Source: Lucifuga dentata (taxonomy: Eukaryota > Chordata > Actinopteri > Ophidiiformes > Bythitidae). From it: a stretch of DNA of 64,000 nt. The translations under genes and the position numbers were made by a program. The notes under the pieces were generated by a model. That model saw only the letters and a list, made by a program, of their open reading frames with translations. It made no database searches and was not told the DNA's origin. Below are positions 38,897 through 50,962 of the stretch, piece by piece; position 1 is the first letter of the stretch; each line of letters starts with the position of its first letter. Where the stretch lies: contig VXCM01001249.1 in the NCBI GenBank assembly GCA_014773175.1, positions 62,001 through 126,000 of the forward strand, read 5' to 3'.

Positions 38897-41800
38897 ATTT
38901 TACTTTTTCTGCTTTGTTATCTTTCCTATCACCCCAGTTTTGGGATCCATATTCTGTTAACATGCTGCATGTATTATTGTCAGTCTCACTGCAGACAGCA
39001 ATGATCGACCAGCTTTGTTAAAAGTTTTTCAATCTCTTTTCTCTTTTTAGAAGTGCAGAGAAATCTCACTTCCACCCAGGCAGATCTGGAACAAGAGGAG
39101 GAGGGTTCTGGTGATGAAGATTCAGGATTTCAGGACTTTGTGGATCAAGGCGACATCATGGATTTCTCTGCTTTGGCCATCGCAGAGCAGCTCACCCAAA
39201 TTGACTCTGTACGTGAGAAGAGAACCTTCTTAAGAGTGTTTTTATCTATATCTTTATCATATTTGTCATAGAAAATTTAGCATTTTTGCTTCACTCAATG
39301 ATGTGGGACAATTAAAGGCTGATGATGTTTTTTTTTTTTTTTNTTTTTTTTTTTTTTTGTGGGGTTTCAGGCTCTGTTCATCAAAGTGATGCCGTACCAG
39401 TGCCTGGGCTGCGTCTGGTCGCAGAGGGACAAAAAGGAAAACATGTCCCCCACAATCCGGGCTACCATTTCCCAGTTCAATACCATCACCAACCGGGTCA
39501 TCACGTCCCTGCTTTGCCAGCCTACTTCCAGCGCCTCCAGTCCCACTTCCTCCCACAGGTCACCCAGCACGCCCACACAAAGGGCACGCATCATAGAGAA
39601 GTGGATCAGGGTAGCACAGGTAAGCCAAAAGTCATTAATCATTTCGGAGACAGTCCTATTTTCATGAGAGTTGTTGTTGTGCCAGTGTTGTGTGACTCAG
39701 TTTTCAATTAAATGAAGTGTTGGTAAAATAAAGGCCTTGTCTCTTTTGTAAGATTTTGATTTATGTTGGGCAAAGATTTACTGTTCTTTATTGTCAGCGA
39801 ATGCTGCCAGGATTTAATGCTGGCCAGCTGTGGAAACAAACGAATGCACTTGGAAGGGGGCATTACATATAGTTTGATATGCAGGCAACCTTTGGCCACC
39901 CATAGCTTTTTACATCATGTGTGATTTCAGCCCTTTACAACCTATAATTTTAGTCATTAAACATTCAGCATTTGTAATTTCTACTAATAAATTATAATGA
40001 ACTATGAAGCACTTTGTCCATATAAACTTTATGCTTGTCATACTGAGTCTGACATATTACAAGGCTGCCATTCATCAGCATTTCTTTGACTGAAGCTTTT
40101 TATTATGGGCATAATAGCTAACACAAAAAGACACAGTAACAGGAATATTCTATTTGAAATTAAATGAATTCACTGAATGGAGGTTATATTAATCAGTTGC
40201 TTCTTTTACAGGATTGTCGTCAGTTGAAGAACTTTTCCTCTCTCAGGGCGATCCTGTCAGCCCTTCAGTCCAATGCCGTGTACAGGCTGAGAAAGACCTG
40301 GGCTGCTGTTAGCAGGTGGGTGTGTGGACAAGGATGGGTCACAGACACTTAAATGGCCCATGGTTTGGCTCTTCTCTATGGCTGTCAGGCTGTTTTGCAC
40401 GTAATCATCCTTTAATGAGGACACTGAACCCTCATCAATTGCAGTTCCATTTTACAGCCAATGCAAGTCAGCAAATGTCTCACTTTTTGTGACCTATATA
40501 CGATGATCAGTAATGTCAGGTCATGAACTATGACATTACTAAACACTGCAGCAAGAACAACAGAGTCATAACATCTGGTCATGGACCAAGTTGTGAAATG
40601 TAAAATTCTAGCACCGTCTATGTGGTTAATCGTTATTCAAAGCTGTATGTTCTATACATATGATCTCTATTCTTCTCTGCAGGGAAAGCATGGTCTCCTT
40701 TGACAACCTGTGGGAAACCTTCCCTGATGAAAACTGTGTTCTGACCAGCAGAGAGATCCTGGTGGAGGTGAGAGACATGAGAATATATTACATTTGAATA
40801 AAACTGAATATTAAAAACACATGAAAGGGATGCATTAGCATGTGTTTTATTACATTGTGTGAACCTGCCTGAAGTTTCAGTTCAGCATTTAGAGTGTTGC
40901 CATTGCAAACATGTCAACTCATTGAGCTCTTACATACTCATACTTCAGGCAATGTGAGACGTGAAGATTCCAACGGTGTGGACTCAACTCAGATGACTTA
41001 GACTCGACTTTAACTCAAGGCACAAATTTGCTGACTTGGATTTGACTTGATATATAGAAAAAAGTCATGCAACTTCACTTTGACAACAGTGATTTTACTT
41101 GGGCCTTTTTTTTTTTTTTTTTTTTTTACTCTGGAAGACTTGATAACTTCCCCAAAGTAAAGATAAAAAACAAAACATGCAATTTAAAAAAATGTGCATT
41201 GAATTAACTCTGCACGTCCCAGAACCACATTCAACCAATCTGAAAGCCAATCACATTGTACACGACAACTAAAAATGTCAAAACAACTGACAGTTGATTG
41301 GCAGAACCTTTTTGGAGTTAGCTTCGTTGCTTACAAAGACCATGTTGTTTGCAGCAACAAAGGGTTATGAAATGCAGAAAGTGCAGATCAAAAATGACAG
41401 ATAGAGATGCAACAAAGAATCTCGTTCTACATTTGAAGCTGCACAAAGATCATTAAGTCAAGGGTAATAATGTTATAAGTAATTAGCATGCTTAGCTAAT
41501 GTTGGGTCACGGCACTTTCCCAACTATTGATGAAAATACTTTGCTGATATATTTTGTAATGCTGTTGTCATTTTGTTCATTTCTGTTATTTCAGTGAGAA
41601 ATGGACTTGATGTTAGCAAATGATATTAATAGCATCCATGATTTGTGTAAATTAACTGTACTAATTATTACTCTGGAGTTTAATTTGACTTATTTGGGAC
41701 TGGAAACTCAAACTTTAGGACTTGTGACTTGAATTGTGATTTGTCTGTCTTGATTAGGGAGTTGAATTCTAAAACTTGAATTAATTAAGCAATGATTTGG

Positions 41801-42194
41801 TCCCATCTCTGGAAAATTCATCTGCTGAACTGAATTAGATAGTGAATAAAGGCAGTATTACTAAGGACAATGAAGACCATTCTACATTATTTGACCTCAA
41901 ACAGGGCTGGATACGCATTTTAAAGACACAATATAAACCGAGTTCTCACTTTTTGAGAACTCTGAAATTCTAGAATGGATAGCCTTCCTCAGGATTCAGT
42001 GAACGTGAACTTCTTTCTTTTTAATCATTGCAAAAAGAAATACTCTGAGTTAATATTTAGAAAAAATGTTTAACAGAATGTTAATAGCAAACTAGAGGCC
42101 TCACACATGGTGTCCTAGTTATAAGAATAGAGCGCAATACTTTTCTCCACAACTTGGAATTTGCTATTTCACAATTAGATTCTCATCGGAAATC

Positions 42195-42236
<42 letters not shown>

Positions 42237-45200
42237 CTTATTGTACTCTTACATTCCAGTTTCTATTGTATTTAGAATTAGGCACTCCCTTTTATCAGTG
42301 TAAACACTTTAACCAAACTTTTACTTAAGCACGATGCAGAGAATGCATGAATGACCTGTTTCATATTATGAGGATAACTATTAAACAGGATATCCAAGTT
42401 AATGTGTAATAAAACTTAAATCTGCTACTGAAAACTGGAGGATTGTTTCACAAGTCAGGTCACACCGCTCCCACTTTTCCTTTTGATCCCCTCTTGTGCA
42501 TGCATAAGAGCAAATGTGAACTTACATACACAAACACACTTATGCAGAAGCGAAAATCATGTTAGTGTTTTTGTTTATAATACTTTGTTTTTGATAATGG
42601 GACACTGTATGTGTTTATAACCTTCAACTTAATATAGTTCGTCTGCCCTTCTTCAACAGGATGGCGGTCAACCAGCCATGGATAACATTTCTCCAAAGAT
42701 ATCCAAGAGGTGTCCAATCCCCAGACAGATGGTAAGCCATACCTCAGGGTGAAAATAGAGCAAGATGATTTAAGATATTTGACAAAGTCCAGTGCCATAA
42801 CTCACTGAGTTTAGTTCAGCCTAAACGTTAAGCTGTAACCCTTCCCCCTAGATTTTAGATGGAGAGTGATCCTGTATCACTGGGAAAAAAGGGAGAAGGT
42901 GAATTCTATGATGAGTAGTATTACTGAAGGCTGGGATTAGTTTGTTTTTTCTGATATTATATGATTCTGTAAACTGCAAGAGACTCTGCTGCTTCTCCTC
43001 AGTGTGGGTGGAGTGTATCTGCCAGGACAGCGACTCAAACCTATCTTTAGCCTTGCTTGGTACGTCTGACAAGTTTGAAATGGCCTCAGATTGCCAGGAT
43101 TAAAGGACAGTAATAATAGACCAGACAGGGGTTTTTGATGAGTCATATGCACATTCTCCTGGGCCGTAACGTGAACCCACAGTGCTGGTGGCGAACTTTG
43201 TGTAAATGCACAACATCACAAAGTCGGTCATTCTAAAACACACGTGTAAAGCTATATTCCACGGAGGGCTAAAAGGCTGTGGATTTCAAAAACATAAAAA
43301 CATACCAAAAACATACCAGCTGATTTCAGTGATAACTATCAATCACAGAAGTGAGCTAATCAGTTAATCAGATCACTGTGCCATAATGAAACTACAGCGG
43401 TGAACATGGTTTCTTTCTGCAGAGCACCTCTAGTGGAGTGGTTCCCTACCTGGGCACCTATCTGACCGTCCTCACTATGCTGGACACCGCTCTGCCAGAC
43501 ACCGTGAAGGTACACACTCTGTCACTTATTGATCTTGGGAAGCACTATTCAGCATGTGATGTCTAGAAAACTTACTTCTATGATATCACAAGTGTTAAAG
43601 GACCATACCACCATTTTGCATGATTGAGCCTAATATATTCAATTTTCATACACGTAACGTTACTGACAATCATTTCCCAAAGCATACTACTGGAACGGTG
43701 AGTTAATTTTTTTTCCTACCTTCCAGACCACCATTGGTTTCAGTTCATTCTGGTACACTATTGAAATCAACTTGTTGATACTTGAAACGTTCTTGGGATA
43801 GGTACTCCATTATCGCGAACAAGGTGTGTATTCAAGTTTGTTGTTTATTTTGTTAAGTTTCATAATTTTAGCATTTAAGCTCGATAAAAAGCACGGAGTG
43901 AATGCATATCTCCATCAGGGAATATAGTCCCAAAAGAAGACCCACATTTATCGAAAAATTTAAATGACCGTAACTTCATAAGGCTGCATAACTATTAGCA
44001 GGTAAAACATTGATTTTTAAGGTGGGTCTATCACTTGAATATATTTGATTTTGAAAGATTAAGAGATTTTGGAAAATATCAGGAAAGCTGAAATACAGTT
44101 TTATCCTTTGGGAAATGGTTGTCAGTAACCTTATGTGTATGAAAATTGAATATATTAGGCTCAAACATGCAAAATGGCTGGTATGGTCCTTTAATAACTG
44201 TTGGTGATAAAGATGACAAGTTAAAAGCAAAGGCAATAAAGAAGTTGGGTGCTTTGAATTCTCTAAAAAGCTTTTCAGTTTTCAAACTTGTAGTCTCAGC
44301 ACTTGTGCTTTAAAGCACCTGGATGTAACCCTCGTGATGTCATAAAGTTCAGTTTCCCTGACTTTGCATATCTCCCTCTACAGCCACAAAAACTTTTATG
44401 CAGTTGTTTTCACTGCACTGAATTGTGACCAATAAACTGAATTTGGTGAGCAAAACTGGTGGAGTCCACTTTTAACTTTTGATATTGGCAAAATCTATCC
44501 CCAGGGTTCATATCAAGAATTCCACTGCATTACATAAGAGTGAGTTTCTATTTGCTGATGCAATTAATCATGGACATGCTGTAATGAAATTATGCTCTTT
44601 TACATACAGGGTGGACTCATAAACTTTGAGAAAAGGAGGAGGGTAAGTGGTTTCTCTTTGACTCATTTTCCATATATTCCCTGTTAATGATTCTATTTTT
44701 CATAGTAGATAGTAGAGAACAGACCAACATACAATACATTTCATGTCATGCTGTGAGTGGTTGGGTGTGTATGTTTGCAATGACCAAGTAAACAGTGGAT
44801 AGAACATTTTGTTTTTAGTGCATGACAAGGCAAGGCAAGGCAGTTTTATTTGTATAGCACCATTCATAAAAAAAGGCAATTCAAAGTGCTTTACACTGAT
44901 AGAAAAATAGACAAATTTAAGAGGAAGAAATGAAATAAAACAAAATAGAATCAGTAAAACAAATAATTTTAAAAGACCTTAGACTTTCTGGAAGTTTGTT
45001 TCAAATAACTAGTGCATAGAAACTAAATTCTGCTTCATCATGCTTAGTTTTGACCTGAGGAACAGTAAGCAGACCAATGTCACATGATCTTAAAGGATCA
45101 TATTGGCGATTTTGCATGTTAAAGCCTTATATATAGAACCTGCATACATGTAATGTTACTGATAACCAATTTCTAAAACTTAAAACTGTATTTTAGTTTT

Positions 45201-46993
45201 CCTGTTATTTTTCCAAATCCCCTAATATTTCAAAATCAAATGTTTATGTGACACGTCCCCTTAAAATTCAGTGTTTTGCCTTTGAACACTTGTGCACAAT
45301 TGCAGAAGGCACAGTCATTTTAATTTCTCAGCAAAAGCCATCTTTTCCTGGGACTATATTCCCTGGAGGAGAAATATATCATCTTCTGTGCAGCTCCATG
45401 TTGGATCTTTTAAATAAAGCTACTTTGACAAAAAAAATTAATAGACATAGCGTTCGCTGATGGATTACTTTCAAGTCTCTACAAGTTGACTTGAATCATG
45501 TACTGGATTGAACTGAAAACAATGGCAGTCTGAAAGGGTGGAAAAACAAATCTAATAGAAGTGTGTTTTAGGAAGTGGTTGACAGTCATGTAACATGTAT
45601 GCAAGTTGTATATATTGGGCTGAAACATGCAAAAACAGAGTCGCCGGTATGGTCCTTTAAAGATTTACTTATGTCTCTGAGAAGCGCCTTACTGCAGCTT
45701 CAGAGTGTTCAAAGTATCACTGTTCTACATCACCGTGTTTCTCCAAGCAGGTTATGCAACCACCCATGTCACAGGAGTGAGAGTACACGCTGTTTGTGTC
45801 ACTCTGGTTTATCTGTTTATTCATTGCCTTTTCTCACCCTGCAGGAATTTGAGATTCTGTCACAGATCCGCCTGCTGCAGTCATCATGTTCCCAGTACAA
45901 TCTGCCCCCTCGCCCCAGCATCGCCGCCTGGTTGAAGGGACACAAGCTGCTCACTGACCAGGAGAGGTAAATGTCTTCAATGTCAACTGAAGGACTTTTT
46001 TCTTTTTTTTTTGCAGGCATATTGCTTTCATTTCTGTTTTCATATTTAAGCACAAAGAGTGTTTTTCATGAGTGGATCAGTTAGCCTGTTGAATGACAAA
46101 TAAAACGTCTGGTAGCAATCTAAATTATGCATCGCAAACATTCCTCTGCTGCCATGAGAGACTTAATTCTCCCTGCAAATAAATAAAGGTGTGTAGCTTT
46201 GTAATATATTTCTAATCAAGTCCACATTAGTAGGTGTAGCGGACACAATCAATTCAAGTTTTATTTTCTCGTTATCAGTTCAGACCCCGTCAAAGTCAGA
46301 GCCCTGTCATAAAGAACCGCTCATGCTTGACATTTATGGCATAATAGCCAGTGACATTTTCATATGCGGCCTATTACAGCCCGGTTCATAAAAGCTGTTA
46401 CATATGCTGTATTTCTGTTCTAAAAAGCTAATGTTGGGTAGATTCATATGCCGCAGGAGTTCAACCAGCAGCAAATACAAAGTGTTCTTAGTTAAATAAA
46501 AAAGCTGCAGCAGAGTTTCACAATAATTACTTTTGTTTATTTGAAGCTATGAACTCTCAAGACGGCTGGAGCCTCCAGTGGATTTATGTTCTCCAATCTC
46601 CTGGAGCCACCGCACGCTCACAAAGAAACTCTCCTCGTGAGTCTCACACCTCCACACGTTATACCTTGACATAGGAAATGCACATTATACTGTGCACATA
46701 GAGTTGACGTAACACATAAACAGCTAACAGCACTTTGGTGAAATTTTGCAGTCACATGAACAGACTCTAATCTATTATTGAAATATTATCATCTTATTTT
46801 TGTTGGAATATTCAAAAGTGTCTTTGTGGTGATATGTTTGATGTGATCTCTGTTTTTAGCCTCCTGACAGTGAGCGAGGGATCTAAGAAGCTTCCTGCTG
46901 ACCAGATCAGCGTTTCGTCGTCTGGATCCAGTGGATCTGAGATGGAGGACCTATCTTCTCCAAATGCGGCCTGTTCCATCAGACTGCAGGTGG

Positions 46994-47027
<34 letters not shown>

Positions 47028-50000
47028 GCGTTTATCTGCGTGTATCTGCTCCATTGTCCATCTGTCCTTTGTCCTCAGTTGTACAATCAGTGGTGTCTTT
47101 GTGTCTTTGTCATGCTTCATCTAATGGGTCTCTTTGTTCAACAAAACATCCACTAGAATAGAATAGAATAGAATAGCTTTATTGTCATTATACGTAACAT
47201 ATAATGAAATTACAGGTGCTTCTCCCTTAGTGCATAGGTATAAAGTATAAAAAAGAGTAAAAACAACTTTGTACACATCTATTTAAATTATATTTACACA
47301 GCTGAAAAGATAAATATACTTATCAAAGTGTATATCAAAGTATATCAAAAGTGTATATCAAGTATATCAAAAAAAGTGTATCAAGTATATTTATATATAT
47401 AGATATAGATGTGTGTATTTCGATATTTACAACAGTAGCAGGGATGGTAGCAGCAATCAATAAGTATTGCACAGAGTAATAAACACCAGGTAGTTAGCAG
47501 CAATCAGAATATTAGTTAGCAGCAATCAGAATATATTTCACAGTTTACATGGTACCGATTTAAAGTGGTGAACAAGGTGCCATGGGAACAGAATTGCACA
47601 TGATGGTGACGTTGACAGAGTAATGTCCAGGTCAGCGGTGATTTAGTGTTCTGATGGCCCAAGGGTAGAAACTGTTCCTTAGTCTGGATGTGCGGGCCTT
47701 CATTGACCTGTAGCGCTTGCCAGAAGGCATCCGTTCAAACAGGTGATGCGCTGGGTGCGAGGGGTCTTTGAGGATGGCGGTGGACCTTCGCAGGCATCTG
47801 GAGCCGGCGATCTCCTCCAGGGAGGGCAGAGGGCAGCCGACGATTTTCTGGGCCGTGTTTATGACCCTCTGCAGGGCCTTCCTGTCCGCAGCCGAGCTCC
47901 CAGCGTACCAGGCAGAGATGCAGTATGTAATTACACTCTCGATGGTGGAACGGTAGAAGGTCACCAGCAGCCTCTGATCCAGTTTGTTCTTCCTGAGGAC
48001 CCTCAGGAAGTGTAGTCTCTGCTGGGCCTTCGCCATCACTGCTTTGGTGTTAACGGACCAGGTCAGCTCCCCCGATAAGTGGACTCCTAGGAATCTGAAG
48101 GAGCTCACTGTCTCCACCACGTCCCCATTGATGTAAAGAGGGGCGTGGTCCACTCTGGTCCTTCGGAAGTCTACAATGACCTCCTTGGTTTTTGAGGTGT
48201 TCAGCAGCAGGTTGTTGGCTAAACACCACGTGGACAGATGTTCCACCTCCTCTCTGTAGGCAGCCTCGTCCCCTCCTGTGATGAGCCCAACCAGTGTGGT
48301 GTCATCCGCAAACTTAAAGATGGAGTTGGACGGATGGGAAGGTACACAGTCATGTGTGTATAGGGTGTACAGGAGAGGGCTCAGCACGCAGCCTTGGGGA
48401 GAGCCGGTGCTCAGAGTTAGGGTGGAGGACAGGTGGGAGCCCAGCCTCACTGACTGTGGTCTGTCAGTGAGGAAGTTCTTTATCCATGCACAGGTGGAGG
48501 GGGGGAGGTGCAGGTCCAGCAGTTTTTTAATGAGAATGTCCGGGATAATTGTGTTGAAAGCTGAACTGAAGTCTATGAACAGCAGTCTGACATAGGTCCC
48601 AGGTTGATCCAGGTGGCTCAGCGTCGATTGGAGGGCGAGGGTGATGGCGTCCTCGGTGGAGCGGTTTGCCCTGTAGGCAAACTGATGGGGATCAAATGCT
48701 GAGGGGAGGCAGTCCTTGATGTGACGTGAGACTAGCCTTTCAAAGCACTTCATCACCAGCGATGTGAGCGCGATGGGCCTGAAGTTGTTCAGGCTGCTGT
48801 TTGTGGGTGTTTTGGGGACGGGGATGATGGTGGCTGATTTGAAGCAGGCGGGGATGGTGGCTTGGGTCAGGGACAGATTGAATAATCTGGTGAGGATCTC
48901 TGAGAGTTCGTTTGCACATGCCACCAGTACCTTACCAGGTATTCCATCCGGACCAGCAGCTTTCCTCGGGTTAACTGACCTGAGTTCACGCCTCACCTGG
49001 TGCTGGTGAAGGGTCAGTGAGGTGCTGCTGTAGGTTGGGGGGGGGGGGCGATGGCCTACTGACCTCAAACCGTGCAAAAAAACTGTTCAGTTCCTCGGCC
49101 AGTGAAGCATCGGCTTTAACAGTTGAGATGTTGCTGCCCCTGTAGTTGGTGATGTGGTTTATTCCCTGCCATACCCGTCTTGGATTGTTGTCGGTGAGAT
49201 GGTCCTCAATTTTCTGTTTGTATGACACTATTTACGTCTCACAAACAATTATCTCTTTTTTTTTAAATAATCAGAAAAACCCTGAAGCATTTTAATGAGT
49301 CGTAAAATACAACAAAAGTCCTTCACTGCAAATTGGAACACTTATATAATCTCCCATCAGAAGAGATCCTCAATAATGCACTCTTGGAACCCCATGACAA
49401 GTGGATTTTGCTTAGCTGAGCTGAAGCAGTGTTTGTTTTAATGGAGATTCTGATCATTATACGTATTTCCAATGACACTCATCAATATTCTTTTCTTTCC
49501 CCTCCATCTTGTCTCTTTCATGCTTTTATCTCATGCTGGCTCTCCTTCTGTCACTATAGTCTCTTTCCTGCTCTTGCAACAGTGTGTCCGAGGCTTTCTC
49601 CTCCTCCTCCTCCTCCTCTTCTTCTACCTCCTCCTCCTCTTCCACTTCCTCTCCTGACTCCACCACGCTTTCCTGCTCCTCCTCTGGCTCCCAGCTAGAC
49701 CTTTGCTCTCCAGCCACGTCTAGCGGCGGTGCTCGGCTGAAGCCCACCCTGAGCTCCCACCACAAACGCTCCGTGTCTATGACCTCCCTTCCTGCCTATA
49801 ACCGTCAGGTGGCTGACTCCTGCATCATCAGAGTCAGCGTGGATTTGGGTCACAACAATGGCAACATGTATAAAAGCATCCTGGTGAGTTTCTCCAGATA
49901 ATGTAAATTGAAAATACTTAGTCTTAAGTAGTGGTGTCTTTTTAACTCACATCAACAAGGTTATGGTTACCATGTGTGCTTGCTTTTTAGCAGGATATCT

Positions 50001-50962
50001 CAAAAACTACTAATAGATTTTAATGAAGTTTGACAGAAAGTTTGGCCATAGATCAAGGAAGAATGTATTAGCTTTTGGTCATGACAGTGCCACCATTTGG
50101 CCATTGGTGTCTTTGAAACCGGGTAGGGTTACACATGGAGAGAGTAAAATTTGCAACACAACCATCCTCATTCACTATACATCTAAAGGTTTACGTCTTG
50201 GTTCAGTTAGGGTTGAGGTACAGTAGCATGTGTTACTCCATCCCCATGTGTATCCCCACCCCAAGCTCCAAGTTAGAGCAAAGGTCTGACATTTTGGCTC
50301 AGAACTCCTGAACTATGAGGCACAGAAGCTGAAGCTCTCTGAGCACTTTCTATTTCCATATGTACTGGTAGAAGATACTTAAAAACTGGATGTAATGTCT
50401 GTCTGTAAGGTAAAATAATGACTGAGAATTGTTTTTGTCCTGTATGTGCACTACATTTGCAACATTTACAATGGGCCATAGGGAAAATACATTCAGTACA
50501 ATGATGTAATGAACTCGAGATGTGAAATATAAATTAATTAATACGCTGAGGTCTGTATTTAACAGCACTCAATTCTTTGTCCTTCATAGTTGACCAGCCA
50601 GGACAAAACTGCCCAGGTGATTTGTAGGGCATTGGAGAAACATCACCTTGAACACATGAATTGGCAGGACTTCACTCTGACACAGGTCATCTCCCAGGAA
50701 AGAGGTCAGAGAAGTCAAGCTTGGAAAATATTCAATTTTATGTGCAAGATTATAACAAATTGCTGACTTATTGCTGTACAAGTACCACTTTTGACAGTTT
50801 CTTCTCTTTCTTTTGCTTTCAGAGTTGCTTATACCAGACAAAGCAAATGTCTTTTACGCCATGTCCACAACAGCAAACTTTGACTTTGTTCTACATCAGT
50901 TCTCAAAAGGACAAAAGAAACAACTGAGAGCCACTTCTAGTCTTGGACGATACACAAAATAG
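31860..50962 (+). CDS. rgl3: Ral guanine nucleotide dissociation stimulator-like 3 (17 exons)
   Basis: This is a Ras effector that activates Ral GTPases (family knowledge). Exons are 31860-31883, 35902-36191, 37016-37060, 38561-38760, 39051-39208, 39371-39619, 40212-40315, 40683-40767, 42660-42731, 43423-43509, 44610-44642, 45845-45966, 46547-46636, 46860-46989, 49560-49883, 50590-50704 and 50823-50962. All phases agree; the total is 2268 nt, 755 aa. The N-terminal RasGEF-N part covers about residues 40-185 ([28 protein letters not shown]). The CDC25-like catalytic domain covers about 230-500 ([47 protein letters not shown]). A Ser-rich linker follows, then a Ras-association domain near 630-730 ([35 protein letters not shown]). 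RGL3 is preferred over RGL1/RGL2 because of [13 protein letters not shown] and the LSRRLEPP segment, and by synteny with SLC44A2. The first exon is the least certain part. Confidence 0.9.
32363..33389. mobile_element. Non-autonomous DNA transposon, probably hAT type
   Basis: It starts CCAGGGCCAGCCCTAG and ends CTATGCCATGGGCC, imperfect inverted ends. The flanks are AGATGCAG (32355-32362) and AGATACAG (33390-33397), an 8-bp duplication with one mismatch. Inside are GGGGCCCTAGGCACCCC near the left and TAGCAACCACGGGACCCTAG near the right. It lies in rgl3 intron 1 and contains the AATA microsatellite. Confidence 0.55.
32420..32553. repeat. (AATA)n/(ACT)n microsatellite
   Basis: A run of AATA tetranucleotides with an ACT trinucleotide block, inside the hAT-like element. 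Confidence 0.9.
33989..34401 (+). repeat. Dispersed repeat R, copy 3
   Basis: It begins AGAATGGCACTCATTACAG, contains GGTGTATTACTTTTGAAG and GGATCTGCCTCAGGATCC, and ends GTAATCCTACTAACAAACAG followed by GACAGACAG. It supplies the unoccupied version of the MITE B insertion site. Confidence 0.75.
34935..35053 (+). repeat. LINE-type 3' tail fragment
   Basis: The segment TTGCCCCTTGAGGGACTAAC, then AAAGTATTTTTGAATTGAAT and a poly-A, is the usual end of a teleost non-LTR element with a TTGAA-type tail. The parent family is not resolved. Confidence 0.6.
35269..35477. repeat. Tandem duplication of a 104-bp unit
   Basis: Unit 1 is 35269-35372 and unit 2 is 35373-35477. Both run from CATTTCACTTTAATGCACC to CCTACAGAATACGTGGAAAT and TAGTT, with a handful of substitutions. 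It lies just upstream of rgl3 exon 2. Confidence 0.9.
37287..37447. mobile_element. Second foldback element family, copy 2
   Basis: The 161-bp element starts CTCAGTCCTGGTCCTGCAGT and ends ACTCAAGGACCAGGATTGAG. Its arms are inverse complements for about 50 bp each side (TTTTCCATCTATCCC versus GGGAGAGATGGAAA). It lies in rgl3 intron 3. Confidence 0.8.
43595..44194 (-). mobile_element. TTAA-ended foldback MITE, copy J
   Basis: It begins TTAAAGGACCATACC and ends GGTATGGTCCTTTAA, with the body in reverse orientation (CCTTCCAGACCACCATTGG near the left end). It belongs to the TTTTCATAC subfamily and is 600 bp long, in rgl3 intron 10. Confidence 0.88.
44826..45089 (+). repeat. Teleost dispersed repeat
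   Basis: The order is AAGGCAAGGCAAGGCAG, TTTATTTGTATAGCACCA, TTCAAAGTGCTTTACA, then GGAAGTTTGTTTCAAATAAC and GAACAGTAAGCAGACCAATG. I know this layout from many fish genomes. MITE copy K follows directly at its right end. Confidence 0.7.
45090..45660 (+). mobile_element. TTAA-ended foldback MITE, copy K
   Basis: It begins TTAAAGGATCATATTGG and ends GCCGGTATGGTCCTTTAA. The body carries AATCAAATGTTTATGTGACA and ATTCCCTGGAGGAGA. It lies in rgl3 intron 11. Confidence 0.85.
46994..47025. repeat. (GT)n microsatellite at an rgl3 donor site
   Basis: The GT run starts about five bases after the exon 14 donor (GTGGCT at 46990). It lies inside the 5' splice region, where length changes could influence splicing (inference). 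Confidence 0.85.
47632..49077 (-). CDS. LINE reverse transcriptase (481 aa, partial)
   Basis: This copies element RNA into DNA during retrotransposition (family knowledge). [16 protein letters not shown] lies near residues 36-52. The finger/palm region has FRPIALTS (99-106). FIDFSSAF carries the first catalytic aspartate near residue 169. [12 protein letters not shown] is at 225-236, and FADDTTL holds the paired catalytic aspartates at 258-259. The C-terminus has [17 protein letters not shown] and a typical [15 protein letters not shown] end. The frame continues upstream at 48986-49228 in another frame, so the break is a frameshift near the G-run at about 49037-49048. No endonuclease domain is present. 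Its codon use and function are unrelated to the host gene rgl3. Confidence 0.88.
   Translation of the reverse strand: MHGLRSVGHRPPPPTYSSTSLTLHQHQVRRELRSVNPRKAAGPDGIPGKVLVACANELSEILTRLFNLSLTQATIPACFKSATIIPVPKTPTNSSLNNFRPIALTSLVMKCFERLVSRHIKDCLPSAFDPHQFAYRANRSTEDAITLALQSTLSHLDQPGTYVRLLFIDFSSAFNTIIPDILIKKLLDLHLPPSTCAWIKNFLTDRPQSVRLGSHLSSTLTLSTGSPQGCVLSPLLYTLYTHDCVPSHPSNSIFKFADDTTLVGLITGGDEAAYREEVEHLSTWCLANNLLLNTSKTKEVIVDFRRTRVDHAPLYINGDVVETVSSFRFLGVHLSGELTWSVNTKAVMAKAQQRLHFLRVLRKNKLDQRLLVTFYRSTIESVITYCISAWYAGSSAADRKALQRVINTAQKIVGCPLPSLEEIAGSRCLRRSTAILKDPSHPAHHLFERMPSGKRYRSMKARTSRLRNSFYPWAIRTLNHR
48986..49228 (-). pseudogene. Upstream piece of the LINE reverse transcriptase frame
   Basis: It starts [20 protein letters not shown], the usual lead-in to the reverse transcriptase of this LINE group. 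It overlaps the main frame by 92 bp but is in a different frame. The shift falls at a homopolymer of about 12 G/C, so it may be a true mutation or a sequencing length error. Confidence 0.75.
49590..49660 (+). repeat. rgl3: Coding TCC/CTC triplet tract in rgl3 exon 15
   Basis: TCC and TCT triplets encode serine runs broken by threonines ([17 protein letters not shown]). They lie in the disordered linker between the catalytic and Ras-association domains. Such tracts vary in length between individuals. Confidence 0.85.

Larger units (their letters stand above)
47154..49231 (-). mobile_element. 5'-truncated non-LTR retrotransposon (CR1/L2/Rex1-like)
   Basis: Read on the minus strand, it holds the reverse transcriptase part of a LINE, a 3' UTR of about 480 bp, and a tail of ATTCT repeats (47154-47176). 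The upstream endonuclease is missing, so the copy is 5' truncated, as usual for target-primed insertion. It sits in rgl3 intron 14 in antisense orientation. The near-intact frame suggests a recent insertion. Confidence 0.88.

Noticed and set aside
47743..49009. Plus-strand open frames opposite the LINE
   Set aside because: They are antisense shadows of the reverse transcriptase frame.
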